This document shows, in pieces, positions 9,040-16,518 of a stretch of 64,000 nucleotides of DNA (positions are counted from its first letter, which is position 1; every line of letters begins with the position of its first letter). Made by a program: the position numbers and the translations under genes. This stretch comes from Blastopirellula marina (GTDB taxonomy: Bacteria > Planctomycetota > Planctomycetia > Pirellulales > Pirellulaceae), in assembly GCF_002967765.1 (NCBI RefSeq), contig NZ_PUHY01000012.1, forward strand, positions 372,001 through 436,000, written 5' to 3'. Below the pieces are notes generated by a model that was not told where the DNA came from, made no database searches, and saw only the letters and a program-made list of their open reading frames with translations.

Positions 9040-9549
9040 TTACCCTTTTGACAGGGCCTTGGTTGCCAGACGTGACGTGCGTGGATTCTGACTTTGCGCA
9101 GCTTGCTCAAGTGCTTGCTGCACTTCAGGCCCGGATGAGCCGATTTGATCGATGGCCCAGATCGCTCGATTTCGCACTTCGTCAGGCGTTGGTGCTGCGA
9201 CGATCAACTCCGCCAACCGCTTAGAAACGGCAACATCGCGCGGTTTCAAACGCCCCACCAAAGTAACCGCCCAATATGCGGTCGCTTCTTCGGCGGAGAA
9301 CATCCCCACCAAAGCGTCCAGTTCATCGCTCGAGGGAGGTCCCATTTCCTCTAGAGCGGCAGAAGCCCACTCCACGACTTGCTCGTCGGGGTCTGACGCC
9401 ACACGACATAGCGGGATCACCGCCATTTTCGCCAGTTCAGGCTGCTTGGCACACGCCTCGGCAGCAGCCAAGCGTTTGCTTGCCTCCGCCGCACTAAGGT
9501 CTTGGATAATCTGAGAAGGTTCCAAACAGTTCTCCTTGAGAGATGGCAT
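9040..9549 (-). CDS. HEAT-repeat protein
   Basis: A 169-residue all-helical protein built of HEAT-like repeats: ASKRLAAAEACAKQPELAK, then VIPLCRVASDPDEQVVEWAS, then VSKRLAELIVAAPTPDEVRN and RNRAIWAIDQIGSSGPEVQQ. Such repeats form a curved scaffold for protein binding and no catalytic residues are visible. No signal peptide, so cytoplasmic. The ATG at 9549 starts MPSLKENCLEPSQ; an upstream extension to 9612 is in frame but unlike protein. Divergent from the histidine kinase gene at 9704, though a functional link is not shown. Confidence 0.75.
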   Translation of the reverse strand: MPSLKENCLEPSQIIQDLSAAEASKRLAAAEACAKQPELAKMAVIPLCRVASDPDEQVVEWASAALEEMGPPSSDELDALVGMFSAEEATAYWAVTLVGRLKPRDVAVSKRLAELIVAAPTPDEVRNRAIWAIDQIGSSGPEVQQALEQAAQSQNPRTSRLATKALSKG

Positions 9550-9703
9550 CAAAACGCCCGATTTGCAGAAAATAGTACATGTTTCCCAGATTGCGCTTAT
9601 CACTCCACCCACATGGGGGTAACATGCATTCTGGGGGGGACCCTAACAAATCTCCCGCCTCGATCAATTTCCCAAAGCAACGATTGCCTAGGCATCTAGC
9701 AAC

Positions 9704-10444
9704 ATGGCTTCCAACTCACTTAAACCGCCGACTCCATCTACTTCGGATGCTTGCCCCGCCAAGTCACCGGGCCCCCAAGATAGTGGTCGCGATAAAATAC
9801 CACCCCTCAGCGAGCAAGCCCAGGCCGATTTATGGCGTTACATCGAGCACCTGGAGAAGTGGCGGCAATCGATCGGCTATGAAATCCATGACGGACTAAC
9901 GCAGCAGATCACGGCCGCATTGCTGTTCCTCGAGTCCTTCAATTTGGAGAAGCCCGATCCGACCGCATTGGAACGTTGTCAGGCTATCTTAGAAGAAGCC
10001 TTGGCCGAATCACGGCGTCTTATCCAAGGTCTGAATCCAAAGAGATTGGACGAGGAAGGGCTGAGTGCCGCGATCGACGAGTTCCTTCAAATACCTTCGC
10101 TTTCCAAATCGCAAATCGCCTTGGATATTGACGAGGATTTGCCGTCGATGCCGACATGGCAGCGAACTACGTTGTTCCGTTTTCTGCAGGAAGCGATCAC
10201 CAACGCCCGCAAGCATAGCGAAGCAACTCGCATCGATGTCGCCGTGCACGCTTCCGCGAATACGATCTTGGCGACAATTCAAGACAACGGCATTGGCTTC
10301 GACACCCAGTCAGCCTCGTTCGTAAGTCGTGGACTGAGAAGCCTGCAACAGAAAGCCGAATTGCTAGAAGCGAAACTCGAGATCGATAGCGCGCCCCAGC
10401 AAGGGACCAAGCTGACATTGCGTTTCCATGTTGCGGTAACCTAA
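9704..10444 (+). CDS. Soluble histidine kinase, NarL/DegS-type
   Basis: A 246-residue kinase without a membrane segment or input domain. After a Pro/Ser-rich head of about 40 residues comes the HisKA_3 dimerisation helix with EIHDGLTQQITAALL (His near residue 64), then the ATPase domain with the N-box FLQEAITNARKHSEAT and the G-box DNGIGFDTQSA, ending GLRSLQQKAELLEAKLEI. This class normally phosphorylates LuxR-type response regulators. No partner is adjacent; the NarL-type regulator at 60849 is a distant candidate. The next gene, a PP2C phosphatase on the same strand 149 bp away, may act in the same signalling path. Confidence 0.85.
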   Translation: MASNSLKPPTPSTSDACPAKSPGPQDSGRDKIPPLSEQAQADLWRYIEHLEKWRQSIGYEIHDGLTQQITAALLFLESFNLEKPDPTALERCQAILEEALAESRRLIQGLNPKRLDEEGLSAAIDEFLQIPSLSKSQIALDIDEDLPSMPTWQRTTLFRFLQEAITNARKHSEATRIDVAVHASANTILATIQDNGIGFDTQSASFVSRGLRSLQQKAELLEAKLEIDSAPQQGTKLTLRFHVAVT

Positions 10445-10592
10445 GATCGGCATTCATGATACGCACGCGGCCTACCTCCTTTTCCCGCGTCACGCTGTTC
10501 GACCCTACGCATTACCCACCTGGCTACCGTAATCCCTTCTTCCGGCCAGCCATCGCGTCAAGTCATTGCAACGGGCATGCACTCAGCCTTGA

Positions 10593-11684
10593 ATGGGAAA
10601 TCGCCACACTATGGCATTCACGATCGCTTTGGGACTTGCCGCTCTATTCCAGTTCGCCGCGGTAGTGCTGGCGCTACGATTGAACGCGATCTACCATCGT
10701 CGGTTCGCTTGGTTGTTTATCTCCGGAGCCGGAATCTTGATGGCGCTCTGGATAGGCACTAGTTTCATCAGTACGATTCGCCACCCACCAGAGTCGATCG
10801 TTTGGGACCTGACGCTTTGGATTCAGACGTTAGCGACGCTGTTGACTTCGATTCTGTTCTTCGCCGGGATTGCAACGATCGAACCCCTCTTCAAAGAGAA
10901 TGAAGCTGCTCGGCAACTATTGGCCAGCGAAAATGCGGTTCTCAATCGCGAAGTTCAACATAGTCGCGAAGAAATGCAACTCGCGCATCGTGTCCAAGCA
11001 AACCTGTTACCACGTTCCGCCCCCAACATCGAATCGCTCGATATCTCTTTTCTCTCACGACCAGCGGAATGGACCAGTGGTGACTACTTCGATTTTGTCC
11101 AAATCGATGACCACTCGCTATTGGTCACCGTGGCGGATGTTTGTGGGCACGGGCTTGGGCCGGCACTATTAATGACCACATCCCGTTCCTACTTTCGTGG
11201 TATCGCACGCACGCAAGAACAAGTTCAACCTATCCTCACGACCTGGAATTCCGAAATCAGCGAAGACGTCGAAACGGGCGACTTCATCACGGCGCTGATC
11301 GTTCGCATCGATCTTGGTAAGCGGCAGATCGAATACTTGGGTGCCGGTCAAAACGGACTGATCATCCAGCCTGATGGGACCGCAGTTGAGCTCGAAAGAA
11401 GTGGTCCGCCGCTGGGCATTATCCCAGACTTCGCGTTTCCGAAACCAAACGATTTACCCCTGAAATCAGGGCAAATTATGGTCTTCTGTACAGACGGAAT
11501 CCATGAAACGGTCGGGCGAGATGGCACGCAGTTCGGCATCCAGCGAATTTGTGACTTGATCACGCGAAATGCCAAACTTTCCGCAGAACAGTTGGTCAAT
11601 CTGCTCGATCGTGAAGTCAGCCGATTCGCTGCCTCGCCGCGACCTCAGGACGATCTTACGGCGGTCATCATCAAGGTCGCGTAA
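10593..11684 (+). CDS. Membrane PP2C-type (SpoIIE/RsbU) serine phosphatase
   Basis: A 363-residue protein with about three N-terminal membrane helices (roughly residues 7-29, 40-62, 76-98), a coiled-coil linker (EAARQLLASENAVLNREVQH) and a C-terminal RsbU-like domain from about residue 130. Family marks are AHRVQANLLPRS, WTSGDYFDFVQI (metal Asp), TVADVCGHGLGPALLM, VFCTDGIHET and PQDDLTAVIIKV. Such enzymes dephosphorylate anti-anti-sigma (STAS) proteins in partner-switching pathways. No STAS or RsbW-like gene is in the window. A second ATG at 10611 is possible. Just 3 bp separates its stop from that of the convergent gene. Confidence 0.88.
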   Translation: MGNRHTMAFTIALGLAALFQFAAVVLALRLNAIYHRRFAWLFISGAGILMALWIGTSFISTIRHPPESIVWDLTLWIQTLATLLTSILFFAGIATIEPLFKENEAARQLLASENAVLNREVQHSREEMQLAHRVQANLLPRSAPNIESLDISFLSRPAEWTSGDYFDFVQIDDHSLLVTVADVCGHGLGPALLMTTSRSYFRGIARTQEQVQPILTTWNSEISEDVETGDFITALIVRIDLGKRQIEYLGAGQNGLIIQPDGTAVELERSGPPLGIIPDFAFPKPNDLPLKSGQIMVFCTDGIHETVGRDGTQFGIQRICDLITRNAKLSAEQLVNLLDREVSRFAASPRPQDDLTAVIIKVA

Positions 11685-11687
11685 ACA

Positions 11688-13763
11688 TTACTTCAACACC
11701 TCTAGCAGATTGCTGAAGTTGTCCGTCCACGGTTTGGCGTAAACCATCTTCGGGCCCAAGTTGGTCGCAGCCGATTGCAGCGTGTCGTCCGAGAGGAACT
11801 GTTGATTCTGCGACGTAATGATCCATTGCGAGCCGGTCTGTTGGGTCGCGGAATCGGGAGCGGTGGTGATATACAGTGTTTCCAGATCGAACTCTTGGCA
11901 TGTGCCTAAAACGACCGGTCGGAGATCTAAGTGCTTATTGCTGACGTGAATCGCCAACACGCCACCTTCTGCTAAATGCCGCATGTAAATCGCGAACGCT
12001 TCACGCGTTAAAAGATGCGTTGGAATGGCATCCCCACTGAACGCATCCAGCACCAACACGTCAAACTTCTGTTCCGATTCACGTTCGAGCGATAGTCGCG
12101 CATCGCCCAGTTCCAGTTCGACATCTGCCGGCGTGTCTTGCAGGAACGTGAAGTGCTGCTGGGCCATCTCAAGGACATCGTCATTGATCTCGTAAAAGCG
12201 GAAGGTATCGCCCTTTTCGCCATAGGCTGCCAACGTTCCAGCACCTAGCCCGACCACGCCAATCCGTCTTCCTTCCGGTCTATCAAGGCGCGACATGGTA
12301 AGGCCAATTCCCGTGTTAGCAGCATAGTACGAGGTTGGCGTCTGTCGCTTGTCTGGCTGTTGATACTGAAAACCATGCATGATTTGGCCATGGTACATCG
12401 CCAGGATAGGTTCGTTCGCCGCATTGGCAACTTCCCCAATGCTCAGCACACCGTAGAAGTTTCGCTGCGACTCGAGATAGCTGGAATGAAAACTACGTAA
12501 CTGTCCTGACAAGGTCGCCAGCAATCCGAGAAAAAGTAACCCCATCGACCACATAGGAATCGAACCAAACCGCTTCTCGGTCGCGTTGATCGTCACCCAC
12601 ATCGCCAAACCAAAGGCCACAATCAAGCTAAGCGGCATTTCGTAATATTGGGAGAAGATCAGCGGGCAAACGAGCGAGACGAACATCCCTCCTAACGCTC
12701 CGCCGCCTGAGATCATCAGGTAGTAAAGCGTCAGATGGCGTGGGGCCGGCTTAAGCCTTACCAATTCGCCGTGACAGATCATGCAGACAAAGAACATGGC
12801 TCCAAAGTACGAGACGGCAACCCAGGCAATCTCGACCATCCCACCAAAGATTTGCAGCAAGCTGATAACAACGATGCTTCCCAGCGCCATCGGACCAATC
12901 CAACCGCGACGGTACCATCCGTCGCCATCGAAACAGAAAATGAAGGTAAGCAGATACAAGCTAAGCGGGACCACCCATAGAAACGGCACCACAGCCATGT
13001 CTTGGCAGACGTGATTCGTCGTGGCCAGAAGCATGATGCAGGCAAACGCCGGTAAGACGAGCCAAGCCGCCAGTGTTCTGGTATCAGGTACGGCAGCCTC
13101 GGTATCGATGGGACTCGCCAACGAGTCACCCTCCGGAAGAATATCGCTACGAACATTCTTCAGCACAGCCAAGGCAATTGGCAGCAATAACATCGCAAAG
13201 CCAACATAGCCCCAACCCCAAGCCTCGGCCTGCCACGGCAAAGTCCAGTTGGGCTCGACCAGAAAGGGATAGGTCAAAAGTGCGACCAGCGATCCAACGT
13301 TCGACAGGGCATACAAGCGATAGGGAACCTTGCCAGGCGCGAGCTCGCTGAACCAATGCTGCAGCAAGGGTCCGTTGGCACTGAGCAGGAAGTAAGGCAA
13401 ACCCAAATGAGTTGCTAATAACGCCAAGATATACCCAGGCGGCCAGACATCGGCACCCGGCTTCCAAGCTTCGCCAGGCGAAATCGGCATCAAAAATAAC
13501 GCCAGCACCATGAGCGCCGCGTGCACCACGGCTTGCCACTTCCGCGGACAGTACGTTGCTAGCAGGTGGGCATATAGGTAGCCGGTAAAGAGAACCACTT
13601 GGAAGAACAACATACACGTTGTCCACACCGTGGGACTCCCTCCGAACCAGGGGAGGATCGTCTTGCTGATTAGTGGCTGCACCTGGAATAGAAGGAAGGC
13701 ACTCCACAGGACGGCCAACGGCAAGATCCAGCCGACCACCAGTTTTTGATTCGAATTCGACAC
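11688..13763 (-). CDS. Membrane-fused spermidine synthase-like protein
   Basis: A 691-residue protein. About 450 residues with many hydrophobic helices (first: WILPLAVLWSAFLLFQ, then LISKTILPWFGGSPTVWTTC) are followed by a spermidine synthase-like SAM-binding domain: RRIGVVGLGAGTLAAYGEKG, FRFYEINDDVLEMAQ and FDVLVLDAFSGDAIPTHLLT. The D-x-FSGDAIP motif sits where polyamine synthases bind the amine substrate. Membrane-fused members of this kind are common in bacteria, and their reaction is mostly unproven. The start is a GTG at 13763 (MSNSNQKLVV); no clear ribosome site. Convergent with the PP2C gene. Confidence 0.88.
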   Translation of the reverse strand: MSNSNQKLVVGWILPLAVLWSAFLLFQVQPLISKTILPWFGGSPTVWTTCMLFFQVVLFTGYLYAHLLATYCPRKWQAVVHAALMVLALFLMPISPGEAWKPGADVWPPGYILALLATHLGLPYFLLSANGPLLQHWFSELAPGKVPYRLYALSNVGSLVALLTYPFLVEPNWTLPWQAEAWGWGYVGFAMLLLPIALAVLKNVRSDILPEGDSLASPIDTEAAVPDTRTLAAWLVLPAFACIMLLATTNHVCQDMAVVPFLWVVPLSLYLLTFIFCFDGDGWYRRGWIGPMALGSIVVISLLQIFGGMVEIAWVAVSYFGAMFFVCMICHGELVRLKPAPRHLTLYYLMISGGGALGGMFVSLVCPLIFSQYYEMPLSLIVAFGLAMWVTINATEKRFGSIPMWSMGLLFLGLLATLSGQLRSFHSSYLESQRNFYGVLSIGEVANAANEPILAMYHGQIMHGFQYQQPDKRQTPTSYYAANTGIGLTMSRLDRPEGRRIGVVGLGAGTLAAYGEKGDTFRFYEINDDVLEMAQQHFTFLQDTPADVELELGDARLSLERESEQKFDVLVLDAFSGDAIPTHLLTREAFAIYMRHLAEGGVLAIHVSNKHLDLRPVVLGTCQEFDLETLYITTAPDSATQQTGSQWIITSQNQQFLSDDTLQSAATNLGPKMVYAKPWTDNFSNLLEVLK

Positions 13764-14289
13764 CGATAAAGGTCCCGATTAGCGTTGCGTTTGCGTATTT
13801 CGCGCAACAATGCGCGTACTTGTTCAGACAAACGTAGGTCACGTTTCAACCAACTTTGCGCGTATTAATACCTTTACCTACCATCAGAACTAAAAACCGA
13901 TTGCAACGTAAAACATCGACCCCTTAAATTGCGCGCAATGGTTTTCCCTAGAAATCTTTCTGATTTAATCAGCGCAACCGGTTCGTTTAGACTTGGAGCT
14001 GATGCCGATTGAATATTAAAATCAGTCGCGTGCCTTATCTTTTCTCCTTCTTTGGCCTGCGAATTCTGCCTCGTTTTCGTAGGAGAAGAAGATTCCTTAG
14101 GGAGAGTGTTTTCAGCCAGATGCTTCGGCGATCGAGCTAGTTACCGGTTCATTGCTACAAGTCACCGCGACTCCTTCACGCCTCACGAAAGTTTCGCAGT
14201 CTTTTAACAACTCCGGCCTTATCCACTTGCTTCCATCCCATTGCTACGAAACTGGATAAAGCACCCTCACGCATGACAGGGAGATTGTC
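13764..14289. other. Intergenic region with clustered TTGCGCG words
   Basis: No gene is supported in these 526 bp. The part next to the spermidine-synthase-like gene holds repeated TTGCG/CGCAA words (13785, 13791, 13801, 13811, 13857) and a perfect palindrome TTGCGCGCAA at 13929-13938. It presumably carries divergent promoters for the genes at 13763 and 14290. Confidence 0.5.
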
Positions 14290-14721
14290 GTGTATGCAAC
14301 TGCTTCGGTAGAAGCGGATGTGATGAACGTGCTGCGCAAGTTCGCAGACGCTTACGCAAGCCGCGACAAACGGAGATTGGTTGAGTTGTTTTGCCAGGAT
14401 CAGGACGTTGTCCTACTCGGCAACGGTTGCGACGAACGAAACGTCGGAATCAATGCTGTGCTGGGTCAGATCCGTCGAGACTGGGAACAGACCGACACCC
14501 TGCGGATGCGATTTGGCTGGAGAAGCGTTTCGACTATGGGTCAGGTAGCCTGGCTCGCAACCGATTGCTATCTCTTCGTCCAAGCTGGCTACCGCCGGGC
14601 CGAGATTCCTTTGCGAATTACAGCCGTGATGCTCCAAGCGGAGGACGGTTGGAAGATTGCTCAACTGCACTATTCCTCGCCGATTACGGTGGAAAGTGAC
14701 GTTGATACTTGTTTGGAATAG
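14290..14721 (+). CDS. NTF2-like (SnoaL/DUF4440-type) protein
   Basis: A 143-residue protein with the pattern of the NTF2-like cone fold. It begins with a helix VMNVLRKFADAYASRDKRRL, then LVELFCQDQDVVLLGNGCDE, a middle helix GINAVLGQIRRDWEQTDTLR and beta strands ending ITAVMLQAEDGWKIAQLHYS. The ending VMLQAEDGWKIAQLHYS is typical of SnoaL-like/DUF4440 proteins, which range from enzymes to ligand-binding proteins. No catalytic set can be assigned. Start is GTG 14290, seven bases after GGGAG. Followed by a strong bidirectional terminator. Confidence 0.75.
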   Translation: MYATASVEADVMNVLRKFADAYASRDKRRLVELFCQDQDVVLLGNGCDERNVGINAVLGQIRRDWEQTDTLRMRFGWRSVSTMGQVAWLATDCYLFVQAGYRRAEIPLRITAVMLQAEDGWKIAQLHYSSPITVESDVDTCLE

Positions 14722-14775
14722 CAAACTATCTGCCTATTTTTATAATTCTCTCACTATCCCAGCCATTCCAAACAC

Positions 14776-14810
14776 AAAAAAGCCCCCAGGTTTCCACCTG
14801 GGGGCTTTTT
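14776..14810. terminator. Bidirectional intrinsic terminator
   Basis: A perfect 14-bp stem AAAAAGCCCCCAGG (14777-14790) with CCTGGGGGCTTTTT (14797-14810) and a 6-base loop. The A-run and T-run at the two ends let it work in both directions. It separates the NTF2-like gene from panD. Confidence 0.9.
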
Positions 14811-14945
14811 CCATTTCGGACATTATCCGATATAATCTAAGGCTTGGCTTTTGTTAGCCATCCTCATAGTAGCGTGACTTCCGAACCTGGGAGCACGCTT
14901 CCATGTCCCACTGATAAATTGGGTAATCACTACGAAGGCAGTGGA

Positions 14946-15332
14946 ATGCTTCGGACCTTTCTCCGATCCAAAATTCACCGCGCCACGGTCACACAGGCCG
15001 ACTTAGACTACGTGGGCAGTATCACGATCGATTCCACCTTGCTGGAAGCCTCGCAGATCCTTCCTCACGAGCAGGTCGACGTTTTAAACGTGACTAACGG
15101 AAAACGCTTAACAACATATGCCATCCCGGGCGAAGCCGATTCTGGGGTGATTGGCATCAACGGTGCCGCTGCGCACCTGGTAAGTCCAGGCGACTTGGTC
15201 ATCATCGTTTGCTACGCTCAATACACCGAGCAGGAGCTTCAAGGCCATCAGCCTCGCGTGATCCTGGTTGACGAAGCAAATCGTATTACCGACTGCATCG
15301 TGGAGTCCGCCTCCATGAACTCTGCCAGCTAG
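14946..15332 (+). CDS. panD: Aspartate 1-decarboxylase
   Basis: PanD makes beta-alanine from L-aspartate for pantothenate and CoA synthesis in the cytoplasm. The 128-residue product starts [20 protein letters not shown], and the self-cleavage site is the Gly-Ser in [10 protein letters not shown] (about residues 24-25), which produces the pyruvoyl group on the serine. Other family parts are [33 protein letters not shown] and [12 protein letters not shown]. Length matches the usual 115-130. The ATG at 14946 is preceded by AAGGCAGTGG; an in-frame extension to 14844 covers the leader. It stands alone, without other pan genes. Confidence 0.95.
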   Translation: MLRTFLRSKIHRATVTQADLDYVGSITIDSTLLEASQILPHEQVDVLNVTNGKRLTTYAIPGEADSGVIGINGAAAHLVSPGDLVIIVCYAQYTEQELQGHQPRVILVDEANRITDCIVESASMNSAS

Positions 15333-15379
15333 TCGCAAACTGGCTTTTCTACATTCGGACAACCGCACGGGTTTCGCCG

Positions 15380-15620
15380 TATCTGAACTGGAGGGCAGGC
15401 TACTCTTTAGCCGATCCTTCATACTCCAGGGGGCCGTTGGATATAGCCCATAGGTTTGGTTTTCCAATCGCCACCTAACGAAGTGTTCCTGGGTGAAACG
15501 TTGCCGGTTTTGGCCGGCTATGACTCTGTAAACGCAGTTGCTTGTTGAATTGATCTGTTCTGTGGGGCAGACCTCATTTACGAGGTGGCAGGTCATTCAA
15601 CAGCAACTGCGTTTTCTTTT
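15380..15620 (+). ncRNA. Candidate structured RNA ending in a terminator-like rod
   Basis: No plausible protein is encoded here, yet stems follow each other closely: CTGGAG (15388) with CTCCAG (15424) enclosing GGCT/AGCC; TAGGTTTGG (15451) with CCAA and ACCTA (15464-15477); GCCGG/CCGGC (15503-15518). A long rod then pairs 15531-15550 with 15595-15613, 19 bp with one bulged base, and contains an inner ACCTC/GAGGT hairpin. The rod ends in TTTTCTTTT (15612-15620), as an intrinsic terminator does. I cannot match it to tmRNA, RNase P, SRP or 6S RNA. It may be an independent small RNA or the 3' region of the panD transcript. Confidence 0.45.
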
Positions 15621-15783
15621 AGACCTACGGTTTTTCCTTTCCCCAGGGTGGAAGCCCGCACAATGGGCTCTAAATCCACATAAGCCGGTTGCGGTCGATC
15701 CGCAAGTACGGCACATTAGGGCTATCGTCATTGGGGGAACGGCAAAACTCATATCTTGCCTAACTCGAAAGATTGATGTCCGA

Positions 15784-15957
15784 CCCGCAACATCTTCATC
15801 GCGGGCAAGGACTTAGGGACTCGAAGACGAGCTCCTGAATACCTGGCAAGATGCCACGATACATCCGACCACCAGGTCGGCAAGAGCATGAAGAGCCGGC
15901 AGGACGTGCAGCGAACTTGTTCGCATGCCTTGGGGCAGACGTCAGGCCGGCTCTCAC
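15784..15957 (+). ncRNA. Second candidate structured RNA with three-way junction
   Basis: Stems in order: CCCGC/GCGGG (15784-15804); AGG-CTCG with CGAG-CCT around 15815-15836; ACCTGG (15841) with CCAGGT (15872); then GAGCCGGC (15893-15900) with GCCGGCTC (15946-15953), continued by GACGT/ACGTC. Within the last stem lie two small hairpins, GCGAA/TTCGC and GCC/GGC, giving a three-way junction. A T6 run comes at 15992-15997. The RNA would precede the gene at 16123 on the same strand. It may also be a long leader of that gene. Family unknown. Confidence 0.4.
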
Positions 15958-16051
15958 CTTGCGCTGAGGTCTCGGAACTCTCATATCCGCCTTTTTTGCC
16001 CTTCTCGGTGAAAACTTTTCTGCGTGTGACCTGCCGTGTCAATCGACTCGC

Positions 16052-16087
16052 GATAACTACTACTGCCCCAAGGGGAATCGAGTTATC
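16052..16087 (+). promoter_or_regulatory. Hairpin in the leader of the gene at 16123
   Basis: GATAACT (16052-16058) pairs with AGTTATC (16081-16087), with CCC/GGG at the tip. An alternative pairing of ACTCG (16045-16049) with CGAGT (16079-16083) is mutually exclusive with it. This is the sort of arrangement seen in switching leaders, though the sequence alone does not prove one. Confidence 0.35.
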
Positions 16088-16122
16088 TAGAACCCAAACA
16101 TATACACGGAAGGACAATCACC

Positions 16123-16437
16123 ATGGCCAAGTTTTACGTCGAATCGGGATCGCTACGACTGATCGTTGACGCTGCAGATGCTCGTCGAGCCGCTCTGTGG
16201 ACCGTTCATCGGGCGATGGAACACATTCTGCCAACGGAAGAGGAGGAATTGGACGTGGATAATCTGCCAGAGATTGAGCCAGTTGGATCGATGGTGTTGG
16301 GTGACGCAATTCGCTTGAGCGAACGCGGCTTCGACAACGAAGATGTCACCCATTACGAGACACTCGATATCGTCAGCGAGTGGAGCCAGCTAATGCAGGC
16401 CCTGACTCGTATGGAAAACGAACTACGTACGGTCTAA
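16123..16437 (+). CDS. Small conserved hypothetical protein
   Basis: A 104-residue acidic, soluble protein starting MAKFYVESGSLRLIVDAADA. The first half (VESGSLRLIVDAADARRAAL) looks like a short beta-alpha unit. A Glu/Asp-rich stretch follows (PTEEEELDVDNLPEIEP), then VLGDAIRLSERGFDNED and a C-terminal helix. The ribosome site GGAAGGA precedes the ATG by 8 bases. I do not recognise the family. The long structured region upstream (15333-16122) is the notable context, since the gene could be controlled by it. Confidence 0.75.
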   Translation: MAKFYVESGSLRLIVDAADARRAALWTVHRAMEHILPTEEEELDVDNLPEIEPVGSMVLGDAIRLSERGFDNEDVTHYETLDIVSEWSQLMQALTRMENELRTV

Positions 16438-16457
16438 CGCCTCATCCATGAATCATA

Positions 16458-16486
16458 GGAGCTGCAGCGACTTTCGCGGCAGCTCC
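16458..16486. terminator. Hairpin between convergent genes
   Basis: GGAGCTGC (16458-16465) pairs perfectly with GCAGCTCC (16479-16486). It lies between the ends of the 16123 gene and the transketolase gene and probably limits read-through from both sides, although no long T run follows. Confidence 0.55.
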
Positions 16487-16518
16487 ATTCAATCGTCGAA
16501 TTTGTTCGCCGTTGGTTC

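Noticed and set aside
13147-13842. 231-codon minus-strand frame at the start of the spermidine-synthase-like gene
   Set aside because: It overlaps the membrane part of that gene in another frame and shows no protein-like pattern.
15108-16169. Frames of 92-162 codons around the panD downstream region
   Set aside because: Composition is unlike protein, frames overlap panD or the stem-loops, and the structures explain the region better.
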